A stretch of DNA of 64,000 nucleotides from Vreelandella neptunia (GCF_034479615.1 NZ_CP140255.1:1612001-1676000), one strand, 5' to 3'. Positions 39,130-48,772 are shown, counted from the stretch's first letter. A program made the numbers and translations. Notes: a model not told the origin generated them from the sequence alone.

Positions 39130-39591
39130 TTACTTGGTCGGCCGAGCATGAGATGCAAGCCGTTCCAAGGCACGTTTTAGCGCTGGATCGGCGGTGTCCT
39201 CAGCGCACTCGGAAAGGGTTTTGCCTGCGTCGGCCGACAGACTGCGCGTGTTACGCTTGGGTGCCACAAGAGGACGCACAGGGCGTACCTTAAAGGTAAA
39301 GCCGCTGACCCCTTCAAAGCCGGGCAGTTGATGGAGCAGTTCTAATAGGCGTCGTTGTTCAAAGCGTAACCACGTCAGCCAGCTCGCCTGGCCGCTAATC
39401 AGGGTTAAACGACCTTCGCTAAAGCCCCCCACAAAAATATGCTCCCGCATCTCTTCGGGCAAATGGGCGCGCAGGTGTCGTTGGGCCTGATCGATGAGAC
39501 GAGACAGCCGCATTAATTGATTAATATCGCTCGACTTCGATAGCAAGCGGGCGATGGGCTGGGCGTGCGAACGCTTAACCTTTATACTCAT
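39130..39591 (-). CDS. DUF721 (DciA-like) protein
   Basis: A 153-residue protein of the DUF721 family, which includes DciA, the loader of the replicative helicase in bacteria without DnaC. A basic N-terminal helix region (about 5-45) is followed by the strand-rich LRAHLPEEMREHIFVGGFSEGRL region (about 41-63), where the KH-like DciA fold is expected, and a low-conservation C-terminal tail. Whether this copy is a true DciA cannot be settled from sequence alone. It lies between lpxC and secA on the opposite strand, as its relatives do in Pseudomonas. Confidence 0.8.
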   Translation of the reverse strand: MSIKVKRSHAQPIARLLSKSSDINQLMRLSRLIDQAQRHLRAHLPEEMREHIFVGGFSEGRLTLISGQASWLTWLRFEQRRLLELLHQLPGFEGVSGFTFKVRPVRPLVAPKRNTRSLSADAGKTLSECAEDTADPALKRALERLASHARPTK

Positions 39592-39705
39592 ACGCTTAAT
39601 TCCCAGGGTGCTGCTGTTTTAGGCACCACCACGACTAATGACGTCGGCCACCTTCGCCGATGGCTGATTAGTTAACTTTACCACGCTCAGGAGCCGGTCT
39701 ACAGC

Positions 39706-40068
39706 ATGTCACCTACGCTTGATGTTCAATCAGCTTTGCCGCGGCGCCAGCGCCGTTACGGTTTAGCGCGTTGGTGGCTGGCCGGCCTGTTAGTGAGCTG
39801 CCTTTTACCCGCCAGTTTAAGCCCTACAGATGCATTCCGTGGTGGCGAGCGTAGCGTTACTATCTGTTTCTGGGTGCCGGCGATTTTGCGTGCGCAGTCC
39901 CACTGGGTCGCCAAACGACGGCGTGCCCTGCAACGTTGGGCGAAAAGCCCTCAGCGCTTTGCCCCTGTACGGCGTCTATGTCACTGGCTAGCCCCGATGG
40001 CTGTGCTGGTTGCCGCGCGGGATGTCTTGACCCAGCGCGGCCCGCCTTCCAGCCAAGCCTGTCGTTAA
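39706..40068 (+). CDS. Candidate SecM-like secretion monitor upstream of secA
   Basis: A 120-residue protein of unknown family directly upstream of secA on the same strand. It has an export-type N-terminus: basic residues (RRQRR, 13-17; R22) before a hydrophobic core (about 23-38) with a possible cleavage near Ala43. The middle is very basic (R/K-rich, 57-91), a second hydrophobic stretch covers about 94-104, and the end reads LTQRGPPSSQACR with RGPP at 111-114. E. coli SecM has the same plan: signal peptide, arrest motif ending RAGP four residues before the stop, and secA next. RGPP is, from memory, the core of strong SecM variants. The upstream Phe/Trp residues of the E. coli motif are not conserved at the same spacing, so this is a hypothesis. 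The start has an AGGAG site at a somewhat long spacing of 12 bases. Confidence 0.55.
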   Translation: MSPTLDVQSALPRRQRRYGLARWWLAGLLVSCLLPASLSPTDAFRGGERSVTICFWVPAILRAQSHWVAKRRRALQRWAKSPQRFAPVRRLCHWLAPMAVLVAARDVLTQRGPPSSQACR

Positions 40069-40157
40069 TACATCTACTTTGTGCATGCTGCACAGATAAG
40101 CAGCATGTACTGAAAGGGCAACGTCCGCTGGGACGCTCGTGAATATTTGGATATTTC
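40069..40157 (+). promoter_or_regulatory. Structured secM-like/secA intergenic leader
   Basis: Three hairpins are visible: CATGCTGC/GCAGCATG (40084-40091 with 40100-40107), CGTCC/GGACG (40122-40126 with 40131-40135), and AATAT/ATATT (40142-40146 with 40151-40155), the last holding the GG of the weak secA ribosome-binding site (TTGGA, 40147-40151) at its loop. In addition CCCAGCG (40031-40037), inside the upstream gene just before the RGPP codons, can pair with CGCTGGG (40126-40132), which would compete with the second hairpin. The layout could couple secA translation to ribosome position upstream. Confidence 0.4.
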
Positions 40158-42890
40158 ATGCTTAATAATTTATTACGTAAAGTCGTGGGTTCTAAAAACG
40201 ACCGCGATGTCAAACGCATGCACAAGAATGTGCCGCAGATTAACGCCTTGGAAACAGAGCTTGAGGCAATTAGCGATTCTGAGCTGCAAGGCAAAACCGC
40301 CGAGCTGCGCCAGCGCTTAGAAGCCGGCGAGTCGCTTGATTCGCTGTTAGCGCCCGCCTTTGCGATCGTGCGAGAAGCCAGTAAGCGTGTTATGGGTATG
40401 CGTCACTTCGATGTGCAGATGGTAGGGGGCATGACCCTGCACCGTGGCCGCATCGCTGAAATGAAGACCGGTGAGGGTAAAACCCTGGTGGCGACACTGG
40501 CGGTGTACCTGAATGCGTTGCCGGGTAAAGGGGTACACGTGGTCACGGTGAACGACTACTTGGCCCGCCGTGATGCCGAATGGATGCGTCCGCTGTATGA
40601 GTTCCTAGGCTTGTCTATTGGCGTCATTTTCTCCGGTCAGTCGGGCGAAGAGAAGCGTCACGCGTACCAGTGCGATATTACCTATGGCACCAACAACGAG
40701 TTCGGCTTCGATTATCTGCGCGATAACATGGCGTTCTCGTTAGAAGATAAAGTCCAGCGCGGCCTGCATTATGCGATTGTCGATGAAGTTGACTCGATTC
40801 TTATCGATGAAGCGCGTACGCCACTGATTATTTCCGGCGCGGTAGATGAGAATACCGACCTCTATAAAGTCGTTAATCAACTTGCCCAGCAGCTTGAAAA
40901 AGGCGAAGAAATTGAAGATGAGGAGGCCACGGTCGTCGGTGACTTCTTGGTCGATGAGAAGCAGAAGCAGGTAGAGTTAACTGAGCAGGGACATAATAAA
41001 GTTGAAGAGTTGATGCGCGCTGAAGGCTTATTAGGCGACGAAGAGTCGCTGTATGCCGCGCAAAACCTTAACTTGCTTCAGCATATGCACTCGGCGCTGC
41101 GCGCCCGCTATCTCTATCATCGTGATGTCGACTACATCGTCTCTGAAGGTCAGGTGGTGATCGTCGACGAGCACACCGGTCGCTCTATGCCAGGGCGCCG
41201 CTGGTCGGAAGGCTTACACCAGGCCGTTGAGGCCAAAGAGGGCGTCACGGTGCAGCGCGAAAGCCAGACGCTCGCCTCAACGACGTTCCAGAACTACTTC
41301 CGCCTGTATGAAAAACTCGCCGGAATGACCGGTACGGCGGATACTGAAGCCTTTGAGTTTCGGCAAATTTACGGTCTTGACGTGGTGGTTATTCCCACCA
41401 ACCGTCCATTGGCCCGTAAAGACCTCAACGATCTGGTGTATTTGAGCGCTGAGGAGAAGTACGAAGCGATCATCAAGGATGTCAAAACCGAGACCGAAGC
41501 CGGGCGTCCGGTGCTGGTGGGTACAGCGTCTATTGAGACATCCGAGTACCTTGCCAAGCTGATGCGCGAGGCGGGCTTGACGTTCAGCGTACTGAATGCC
41601 AAACAGCACCAGAGTGAAGCCGAAATTATTGCTCAGGCAGGCCGCCCAGGGGCGATTACGATCGCTACCAATATGGCCGGTCGTGGCACCGATATCGTTC
41701 TAGGCGGTAACTGGGAAGCCGAAGTTGCCAAGCTGCAAAACCCCAGTCAAGAGCAGGTTGAAGCGTTAAAAGTCGAGTGGCAAGCGCGTCACGATGGCGT
41801 TCTCGCCGCTGGCGGCCTGCATGTGGTGGGTTCTGAGCGCCACGAGTCCCGGCGTATCGACAACCAGCTGCGTGGCCGTGCTGGGCGTCAGGGCGACCCT
41901 GGCTCGACACGGTTCTTCTTGTCGCTTGAAGATAGCCTGATGCGCCTGTTTGGCTCTGACCGCGTCAAACGCTTGATGCAGGCATTGGGTCTTGAGCATG
42001 GCGAAGCGATTGAGCATAAGATGGTCTCGAACGCCGTTGAGCGTGCCCAGAAGAAAGTCGAAGGGCGTAACTTCGATATTCGTAAACAGCTGCTTGAGTA
42101 CGATGACGTTGCCAACGATCAGCGCCGGGTGATCTACGACCAGCGCAATGAGATTCTGGCCGCGGACGACGTGGCTGATGCTGTCATTGGTATCCGCGAA
42201 GAGGTGATGGAGACGGCTATCAGCGACTACGTGCCGCCCCAAAGCCTGCCCGAACAGTGGGATCTGCCCGGCTTGGAAGCCCACCTGAAGACGGAGTTCA
42301 ACCTTGACGCGCCGGTGGTTAAATGGGCCGCCGAGGATGATCGCTTTAGTGAAGAGCAGCTGCGTGAACGGCTGCAGACGATGCACCGCGAAGCCTATGC
42401 AGCCAAGATCGAGGCGGCTGGCGAGAAGTTGATTCGTCGCTTTGAGAAGCAGGTCATGCTGCAAGTGCTAGACACACGTTGGAAAGAGCACCTGCAGTCG
42501 ATGGATCATCTGCGTCGCGGTATCCACCTGCGTGGCTATGCTCAGAAAAACCCCAAGCAAGAGTACAAACGTGAATCCTTTGAACTCTTCCAGCATCTGT
42601 TAGAGCACATTAAAGCTGATGTGACGCGCATTCTGAGCCACGTGCAGGTTCGTCAGCCTGAGGAAGTTGATGCTCTTGAGCAACAGCGCCGCGAGGCGCT
42701 GGCCCGGGAAACCGCCACAGCGGCTAGCCGTCATGACGCTCCGGCCCAGGAGCAGTCCGAAACCGAGCAGGAGGCGCCTAGTGTCGATGGTCGCCCTGTG
42801 CGCCGGGAAGGCCCGAAAGTGGGCCGCAACGACCCCTGTTTTTGCGGCTCGGGTAAAAAGTATAAGCAGTGCTGTGGAAAACTAAGCTAA
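40158..42890 (+). CDS. secA: SecA, preprotein translocase ATPase
   Basis: Motor ATPase that drives proteins through SecYEG. Walker A MKTGEGKT is at 102-109; the second nucleotide-binding domain has [15 protein letters not shown]; the C-terminal zinc-binding domain [14 protein letters not shown], which binds SecB, is intact after a variable acidic linker. Length 910, close to E. coli (901). The ribosome-binding site is weak, consistent with translation controlled from upstream. Confidence 0.97.
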   Translation: MLNNLLRKVVGSKNDRDVKRMHKNVPQINALETELEAISDSELQGKTAELRQRLEAGESLDSLLAPAFAIVREASKRVMGMRHFDVQMVGGMTLHRGRIAEMKTGEGKTLVATLAVYLNALPGKGVHVVTVNDYLARRDAEWMRPLYEFLGLSIGVIFSGQSGEEKRHAYQCDITYGTNNEFGFDYLRDNMAFSLEDKVQRGLHYAIVDEVDSILIDEARTPLIISGAVDENTDLYKVVNQLAQQLEKGEEIEDEEATVVGDFLVDEKQKQVELTEQGHNKVEELMRAEGLLGDEESLYAAQNLNLLQHMHSALRARYLYHRDVDYIVSEGQVVIVDEHTGRSMPGRRWSEGLHQAVEAKEGVTVQRESQTLASTTFQNYFRLYEKLAGMTGTADTEAFEFRQIYGLDVVVIPTNRPLARKDLNDLVYLSAEEKYEAIIKDVKTETEAGRPVLVGTASIETSEYLAKLMREAGLTFSVLNAKQHQSEAEIIAQAGRPGAITIATNMAGRGTDIVLGGNWEAEVAKLQNPSQEQVEALKVEWQARHDGVLAAGGLHVVGSERHESRRIDNQLRGRAGRQGDPGSTRFFLSLEDSLMRLFGSDRVKRLMQALGLEHGEAIEHKMVSNAVERAQKKVEGRNFDIRKQLLEYDDVANDQRRVIYDQRNEILAADDVADAVIGIREEVMETAISDYVPPQSLPEQWDLPGLEAHLKTEFNLDAPVVKWAAEDDRFSEEQLRERLQTMHREAYAAKIEAAGEKLIRRFEKQVMLQVLDTRWKEHLQSMDHLRRGIHLRGYAQKNPKQEYKRESFELFQHLLEHIKADVTRILSHVQVRQPEEVDALEQQRREALARETATAASRHDAPAQEQSETEQEAPSVDGRPVRREGPKVGRNDPCFCGSGKKYKQCCGKLS

Positions 42891-42945
42891 CGGCGCCCGT
42901 TTTTGAGACGGTCTGTGAAACGGTCTTTGCCTTAAGGAGAAAATC

Positions 42946-44175
42946 ATGGCGGTTGGAAACACTCCCTTTCCAGAGTTGCCACCCCTAGAAGGGGTGCGCC
43001 TGGGGGTTGCAATGGCGGGTATCAAGAAGCCAGATCGCCGTGATGTGGTGGTGATTGAACTGCCCGAGACCGCGACGGTGTCAGGAGTCTTTACCCGTAA
43101 TGCGTTCTGCGCAGCCCCCGTTTTGGTGGCCAAGCAACACCTAGAACAGTGCCGCGCAGAAAACCGTTCACCTCGCTTTTGGCTAATCAACACTGGCAAT
43201 GCTAACGCAGGTACGGGTGAAGCAGGTTTGCGTGACGCAAGGGCTAGCTGTGCAGAACTGGCTAAACAAGCCGGTGTATCTGAGCAGGACGTTCTGCCGT
43301 TTTCAACTGGCGTCATTGGCGAGCCGCTGCCGATGGAGCGTCTGCTTGCGGGATTGGCACCGGCGCTTGAAAGTCTGGCCAGCGACAGCGTTGCCTGGGA
43401 ACATGCGGGTCAAGGCATTTTAACCACCGATACTCGCGCCAAAGGTGCCAGTGTCGCGGTTGAAATAGGCAATCAGCAGGTAACGATTAACGGCATCACT
43501 AAAGGGTCTGGCATGATCAAGCCCAATATGGCGACCATGCTGGGTTTTGTGGTGACCGATGCAACTATTGAAGCGCCGCTGCTGGATCGACTGCTACGTG
43601 AAACCGTCGATCGCTCGTTTAACTGCATTACGGTGGACAGCGATACCTCCACCAATGACGCCTGTATGTTAGCGGCAACCGGCACTGGTCCTAGCATCGT
43701 CGATGATGAGCAAATAGCCGTTTTCAGCAACGCCTTGCAGCGAGTAATGACCGAACTGGCGCAGGCGATTATTCGCGACGGCGAGGGCGCGACGAAATTC
43801 GTAACCCTTCAGGTCGATGAGGCGAAAAGCCGTCAAGAGGCGCTTGACGTGGCCTTTACTGTTGCGCATTCACCGCTAGTCAAAACAGCGCTTTACGCTT
43901 CAGATGCTAATTGGGGACGTATTTTGGCCGCGGTAGGACGAGCGCCTGTAAGCGACTTTGATGTCAACCGTGTGGTGATTGATTTAGGCGATGTACGTCT
44001 AGTTGAAAATGGCGGGCGTGCTGCAGGCTATACCGAAGCGGCAGGCAGCGCCGTCATGGCCCAGTCAGAAATTACCATTCGCATTAACTTGGGGCGCGGC
44101 GAGGAAAGTGCCACGGTATGGACTTCCGACCTCTCCCATGACTATGTGTCTATTAACGCGGATTACCGCAGCTAG
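42946..44175 (+). CDS. argJ: ArgJ, bifunctional ornithine acetyltransferase/N-acetylglutamate synthase
   Basis: Recycles the acetyl group in arginine synthesis by transferring it from N-acetylornithine to glutamate. The precursor self-cleaves between Ala196 and the catalytic Thr197 in the KPNMATMLG motif. Length 409. An AAGGAGA ribosome-binding site precedes the ATG. The secA-argJ-Nudix order is shared with Pseudomonas. Confidence 0.96.
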   Translation: MAVGNTPFPELPPLEGVRLGVAMAGIKKPDRRDVVVIELPETATVSGVFTRNAFCAAPVLVAKQHLEQCRAENRSPRFWLINTGNANAGTGEAGLRDARASCAELAKQAGVSEQDVLPFSTGVIGEPLPMERLLAGLAPALESLASDSVAWEHAGQGILTTDTRAKGASVAVEIGNQQVTINGITKGSGMIKPNMATMLGFVVTDATIEAPLLDRLLRETVDRSFNCITVDSDTSTNDACMLAATGTGPSIVDDEQIAVFSNALQRVMTELAQAIIRDGEGATKFVTLQVDEAKSRQEALDVAFTVAHSPLVKTALYASDANWGRILAAVGRAPVSDFDVNRVVIDLGDVRLVENGGRAAGYTEAAGSAVMAQSEITIRINLGRGEESATVWTSDLSHDYVSINADYRS

Positions 44176-44235
44176 TCAGTCTCCCCCTATACGGGGCGTT
44201 GGTTGGCAGGGGTAGTGGGCACACGCAGCGAGATA

Positions 44236-44260
44236 GCACCGATGCCCTTAGCATTGGTGC
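44236..44260 (+). terminator. Hairpin after argJ
   Basis: Ten-base-pair stem GCACCGATGC/GCATTGGTGC (one G-T pair) with a five-base loop, in the 121-base gap after argJ. No T-tract follows, so it may be an RNA-stabilising hairpin rather than a terminator. Confidence 0.35.
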
Positions 44261-44296
44261 GCGCAGTGGATAAAGACGTAACGAGTATATGAGTCT

Positions 44297-45253
44297 ATGA
44301 GCATAAAGGTAAAACGACGGGTTCACGTCGCAGCGGCAGCGATTATCAGCGCCGATCAACAGCAAGTACTGATCGCTCGTCGGCCATCGAACGTCGATCA
44401 TGGCGGACTTTGGGAGTTTCCTGGCGGGAAACTGGCTCCCTATGAAACCGGTCTTGAAGGGTTAAAGCGTGAGCTGCACGAAGAGCTAGGCGTTGAGATT
44501 GTTTGTGCTCAGCCGTTGATTCGCGTCCACCATGAGTACCCCGACAAGCATATCCTGCTCGATGTATGGCAGGTGCATGAGTTTGCTGGCGAGCCCTTTG
44601 GTCGTGAAGGGCAGGCGGTGCGCTGGGTGCCCATGAGTGAGCTCTCCAACTACCCCTTCCCAGCGGCTAATTTGCCGATTCTGCGAGCGGTAAGGTTGCC
44701 TACCGAGTATTTAATTACCGGGGAAGAGTTGGATGAGGCGCGTTTCGATGCGTTTTTGGAACGCGCGCTGCGTGAAGACAAGATTCGTCTGGTACAGCTG
44801 CGCGCCAAGCAGTTGGATGAATCGGCTTATCTGGCCCGTGCCCAGCGTGCATTAACTCTGTGTCGAGAGCACGGTGCGCGACTGCTGCTCAATGGAGAGC
44901 CAACGCTGCTTGATCACATTGACGCCGATGGCATTCATCTGACCAGCGAGCGGTTGATGCAGCTTGAGCGTCGTCCGATTGCCGAAAGCAAGTGGTTGTC
45001 GGCATCGACCCACAATCAAACGCAGCTGACCCAGGCGGCGGTGTTAGGCTGTGATTTTGTTAGCCTTTCGCCGCTGCGCACCACGCCGTCACACCCGGAA
45101 GTATTCCCGCTCGGCTGGCATGATTTCCAGCAGTTGGTAGAGCGCGCAGGCATGCCAGTATTCGCACTGGGCGGTATGACGCGCTTTGATGCCAATCATG
45201 CCCGTGCCGTGGGTGCTCAAGGGATTGCCTCGATCCGCGATTTCTGGAAATAA
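44297..45253 (+). CDS. Nudix hydrolase fused to a ThiE-like domain
   Basis: The N-terminal half (about 1-130) is a MutT-type Nudix domain; its box is complete (Gly44, Glu50, Arg58-Glu59, Glu62-Glu63, Gly65), so sanitising 8-oxo-dGTP is the likely activity. The C-terminal half (about 140-318) has the fold pattern of thiamine-phosphate synthase (VQLRAKQLD, ADGIHLTSE, ALGGMTRFDA). Residues expected for ThiE catalysis look changed: LLLNGEPT where ND is usual, and HLTSER where HLGQxD is usual. So the second domain is probably not an ordinary ThiE. The same fusion is known next to argJ in Pseudomonas. Confidence 0.9.
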   Translation: MSIKVKRRVHVAAAAIISADQQQVLIARRPSNVDHGGLWEFPGGKLAPYETGLEGLKRELHEELGVEIVCAQPLIRVHHEYPDKHILLDVWQVHEFAGEPFGREGQAVRWVPMSELSNYPFPAANLPILRAVRLPTEYLITGEELDEARFDAFLERALREDKIRLVQLRAKQLDESAYLARAQRALTLCREHGARLLLNGEPTLLDHIDADGIHLTSERLMQLERRPIAESKWLSASTHNQTQLTQAAVLGCDFVSLSPLRTTPSHPEVFPLGWHDFQQLVERAGMPVFALGGMTRFDANHARAVGAQGIASIRDFWK

Positions 45254-45291
45254 CACACTAAACCAGAACGCATAAAGAGCGTTATGCAATG

Positions 45292-45336
45292 AAAAACGCC
45301 TGCCTCGGCATTTAGCCAAGGCAGGCGTTTTTTTTG
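45292..45336. terminator. Bidirectional terminator between Nudix-ThiE and aguB
   Basis: A long stem, AACGCCTGCCT paired to AGGCAGGCGTT and extended inward by GGC/GCC, is flanked by A5 on one side and T8 on the other. It serves both converging transcripts. Confidence 0.92.
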
Positions 45337-45370
45337 TTTTTATCTTTTAGCTAAAGCTAAGCCAAGCCTA

Positions 45371-46273
45371 CTAGTCGCGGTAGCGGCGAGTCAGATCCCC
45401 ATAAGCGTCCACACGACGATCGCGCAGGTAAGGCCAGATACGGCGGGTATTTTCACTGCGCGCCATATCAAGCTCAACGACTAACTGCTCGGTCGCTTCC
45501 CCCGCATGGGCCAATAGCTCACCTTGCGGCCCACAGACAAAACTACCCCCCCAGAACTGAATGCCATCGCCGACTCCAGAGTGATCCGCTTCAAAACCAA
45601 CCCGATTGGCCACTAGCACAGGCAAACCGTTGGCCACGCCGTGGGCGCGCTGAATCACTGTCCAGGCATCTTTTTGGCGGTTCTTTTCTTCACCGTCGTC
45701 ATTGGGATCCCAGCCGATTGCCGTGGGGTAGAGCAGTAAATCGGCACCGGCTAACGCCATAAGCCGGGCGGCTTCGGGATACCACTGATCCCAGCAGACC
45801 AAGACGCCGAGGCGACCCACGGATGTTTCGATCGGGGTAAAGCCCTCTCCGCGAGCGCTGTCATGATCACCTGGTGTGAAGTAAAACTTCTCATAAAATC
45901 CAGGATCATCAGGAATGTGCATCTTGCGATACTGGCCGACGCGACCTTTGGCGCGGTCATAGACCACGGCGGTATTGTGGTAGAGCCCCGGCGCGCGGCG
46001 CTCAAATAGCGAGCCGACCAGGACAATGTCCAGCTCTTTAGCGAGCGCCGCCAGACGTTGGCCGGTCGGGCCGTCGAGGGGCTCCGCCAGATCAAATAGG
46101 GCAGGGTCTTCAAATTGGCAGAAGTAGTGGGTGGCGTGCAGTTCTTGCAGCAGTACTAACTGCGCGCCTTGTGTAGCGGCGCTACGGATACCTTCTTCGC
46201 TTGCTGACAGGCTTTGGGCTTTGTCTGGCCACGCGGGTTGCTGCACAACAGCGACGGTTAGCGTTGTCGACAT
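45371..46273 (-). CDS. aguB: AguB, N-carbamoylputrescine amidase
   Basis: Nitrilase-superfamily enzyme that hydrolyses N-carbamoylputrescine to putrescine, CO2 and ammonia. The catalytic triad Glu44, Lys117 (YRKMHIPDD) and Cys160 (VCWDQWYPEA) is present. The start at 46273 has an AGGAG ribosome-binding site; an earlier in-frame ATG at 46321 would overlap aguA. Length 300. It lies 10 bases after aguA, so the two form an operon. Confidence 0.95.
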   Translation of the reverse strand: MSTTLTVAVVQQPAWPDKAQSLSASEEGIRSAATQGAQLVLLQELHATHYFCQFEDPALFDLAEPLDGPTGQRLAALAKELDIVLVGSLFERRAPGLYHNTAVVYDRAKGRVGQYRKMHIPDDPGFYEKFYFTPGDHDSARGEGFTPIETSVGRLGVLVCWDQWYPEAARLMALAGADLLLYPTAIGWDPNDDGEEKNRQKDAWTVIQRAHGVANGLPVLVANRVGFEADHSGVGDGIQFWGGSFVCGPQGELLAHAGEATEQLVVELDMARSENTRRIWPYLRDRRVDAYGDLTRRYRD

Positions 46274-46283
46274 GGTGACTCCT

Positions 46284-47351
46284 CTAGCAAATAGCGGTCG
46301 TGGCAGGCGTGCCCCGGGCAAGCGTGCCTTTTGGCAGCTGCATGGTTAAACAGTGCAGGCTGCCATGTTGGCGAATAACGCTTACACACTCAATCGGAAT
46401 TAGCGTGTGCTCGGGAAAAGCAACCGCTAGCGCGCTCAGTGCGGTGACATCCGCCGGATCGCCGTAGGTAGGCACCAGTACGGCCTGATTGATGATCAGG
46501 AAATTCGCGTAGGTGGCGGGCAGGCGGTGGCCATCTTCCGGGTCAAAGCAGGCTTGGGGCCAAGGCAGCGGAATAAGCCGGTAGGGTTCGCCATTGCGTT
46601 GCCGGAAAGCCTGCAGCTCTTGCTCCATCGCCGCCAGGGCCGGGTAGTGCGGGTCGTTGGGGTCGTCACAACGCACATAGGCGATGGTAGTTGGGTTGCA
46701 GAAGCGAGCCAGGGTATCAATATGGCTGTCGGTGTCGTCGCCCTCTAAATGGCCGTTAGCAAGCCATAAAACACGGTCAACGCCGAAGTCCTCGCCAAGT
46801 TGCGCTTCTACCTCTGCTCGAGAGAGAGTGGGGTTGCGATTGGGGTTAAGCAGGCATGCTTCAGTGGTGAGCAGGGTGCCTTCACCGTCGGTTTCTATAC
46901 CACCACCTTCCAGTACCAGGTTACGAGAGGCCACCGGGCATGCCCAAGCGCCTGCATCAGCAAGCCACTGGGTGAGGCGATTATCGTGCTCAGCAGGAAA
47001 TTTCCCACCCCAGCCGGTGAAAATGTAATCGAGCATCACTAATTGGCCATCTTCATCGACCACGCTGATCGGACCATGATCCCGCGCCCAGGTATCGTCG
47101 GTGGGTGCGACAATAAGCTGCAGGCGTTCAGCGGGCACAGCGTAGGCGTGAAAAGTATCGGCCAAGCGCTGTTTGGTTAGTTCGTCTGGCACGCAAATCA
47201 ACACGCGCTGATAGCGCGCGGTGGCAATCACAATGCGTTCGAGAGTGGCTTCGATACGGGCAAGCAGAGGCGCCCAATCGCCTTCTGGGCGTGGCCAGGT
47301 CAGTTGTATCCCATCTTGGGGATACCATTCGGGTAGCAAACGATACGTCAT
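46284..47351 (-). CDS. aguA: AguA, agmatine deiminase
   Basis: Converts agmatine to N-carbamoylputrescine and ammonia, the step before AguB. The 355 residues show the WARDHGPISV motif (about 88-97), LEGGGIETDGEGTLL (about 146-160), HLEGDDTDSHIDTLARF (about 201-217), and a C-terminal catalytic Cys334 in SLHCLTMQLP. In most relatives the last motif reads GGGNIHCIT; here the glycines are QHGSLH, a moderate departure. First gene of the aguAB unit, divergent from the lol genes. Confidence 0.94.
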   Translation of the reverse strand: MTYRLLPEWYPQDGIQLTWPRPEGDWAPLLARIEATLERIVIATARYQRVLICVPDELTKQRLADTFHAYAVPAERLQLIVAPTDDTWARDHGPISVVDEDGQLVMLDYIFTGWGGKFPAEHDNRLTQWLADAGAWACPVASRNLVLEGGGIETDGEGTLLTTEACLLNPNRNPTLSRAEVEAQLGEDFGVDRVLWLANGHLEGDDTDSHIDTLARFCNPTTIAYVRCDDPNDPHYPALAAMEQELQAFRQRNGEPYRLIPLPWPQACFDPEDGHRLPATYANFLIINQAVLVPTYGDPADVTALSALAVAFPEHTLIPIECVSVIRQHGSLHCLTMQLPKGTLARGTPATTAIC

Positions 47352-47530
47352 TAAAGCGCAGCCCCACGGTCAGCAGTAAATCGGCGCAATGTAGGGCGTG
47401 GCGGAGCAAGTTGCAAGCGTAACGTTTTTATTCTGAACGCTCACGGCGAAGGCCGCTCTAATGGCCGTTTGAACATGCAGAGAGACTAAAAAAACCGTAC
47501 CATGAGCGCTTATTGATAAGGAATGACGCC

Positions 47531-48772
47531 ATGCTTGATCGTTTGCCTTTTCTGGTGGGGCTGCGCTACGTGCGCGCTAAACGCCGGAACCACTTTATTT
47601 CGTTTATTTCGCTCACCTCGATGTTGGGGCTAATGCTTGGGGTCGCCGTACTTATTTTGGTGCTGTCGGTGATGAACGGCTTCGACCATGAGCTGCGCAC
47701 GCGTATTTTGGGCATGGTGCCTCACGCTAAAATTGAGTCCCGAGTAGGCATGGTGGAGTGGGAGACATTAGCCGAAGAGTTGATGCAGCGCGAGCGGGTC
47801 ATTGGTGCGGCGCCTTACGTTGAGCAGCAGGGTATGTTCTCCGTGGGTGGACGTAATCAGGGGGCCATGGTCAACGGTATCAACCCGGAGTGGGAAGACC
47901 GAGTGTCGATCATTGGTGAGCATATGCGCCAAGGTGAATTGACCGATCTGGTGCCCGGTGAGTGGCATGTGGTGCTGGGCTCAATGCTGGCACGCAACCT
48001 GGGCGTTGGCGTGGGCGATCGAGTGACGCTGCTGGTGCCTGAAGCATCGATTACCCCTGCGGGGGTCTTTCCGCGCTTAAAACGCTTTACCGTTAGCGGT
48101 ATTTTTAGCGTCGGTGCCGAACTAGACGCTAATTTGGCTTACGCCAATATTGAAGATATGCAGACCCTGGCGCGCCTGGGTGATGCGGTTGGCGGGCTGC
48201 GTCTACAGCTGGATGATCTGTTTGCCGCCAGTAGCGAGACCCAGGCGATTCTCAATGAGCTTGGCCCGGAGTATCGGGGTAGCGACTGGACGTTCTCTCA
48301 AGGCAATCTTTTCCAGGCGATACAGATGGAAAAGCGCATGATCGCGCTGCTGTTGACGGTGATTATCGCCGTGGCGGCGTTTAATATCGTCTCGACGCTG
48401 GTCATGGTCGTCACCGATAAACGCGCGGATATCGCCATTCTGCGGACGATCGGTGCTAAACCGAGCTCGATTATGGGGATTTTTATTGTTCAGGGCATGG
48501 CCATCGGCTTTATCGGTATCGCCATTGGGGTAGCCGTGGGTGTGGTGCTGGCGCTGACCATTGCCGATCTGATTGGCTGGGTGGAAGGAACGCTGGGGAT
48601 CCAGTTCTTGGATGCTGGGGTCTACTTTATTAGCGACCTTCCTTCTCGCCTGCAGTGGAATGATGTCAGTCGTATCGTTTTGGCCGCCTTTGGTCTGACG
48701 TTCCTGTCGACACTTTATCCCGCTTGGCGGGCGGCAAAAGTTCAGCCGGCGGATGTGCTGCGCTATGAATAA
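47531..48772 (+). CDS. LolC/LolE-type lipoprotein-releasing permease
   Basis: Inner-membrane subunit of the Lol ABC transporter, which extracts outer-membrane lipoproteins for LolA. Four membrane helices are expected: one near the N-terminus (about 21-46) and three at the C-terminal end (about 267-293, 314-343, 375-396) around a large periplasmic domain. The 413-residue length is normal. Only one permease gene is seen here; no lolE follows lolD, so it may act as a homodimer of the LolF type. The ATG at 47531 is preferred over a start at 47513. Confidence 0.92.
   Translation: MLDRLPFLVGLRYVRAKRRNHFISFISLTSMLGLMLGVAVLILVLSVMNGFDHELRTRILGMVPHAKIESRVGMVEWETLAEELMQRERVIGAAPYVEQQGMFSVGGRNQGAMVNGINPEWEDRVSIIGEHMRQGELTDLVPGEWHVVLGSMLARNLGVGVGDRVTLLVPEASITPAGVFPRLKRFTVSGIFSVGAELDANLAYANIEDMQTLARLGDAVGGLRLQLDDLFAASSETQAILNELGPEYRGSDWTFSQGNLFQAIQMEKRMIALLLTVIIAVAAFNIVSTLVMVVTDKRADIAILRTIGAKPSSIMGIFIVQGMAIGFIGIAIGVAVGVVLALTIADLIGWVEGTLGIQFLDAGVYFISDLPSRLQWNDVSRIVLAAFGLTFLSTLYPAWRAAKVQPADVLRYE

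Noticed and set aside
46684-47042. Plus-strand frames of 114 and 80 codons inside aguA
   Set aside because: Antisense to a clear agmatine deiminase gene; codon mirror only.
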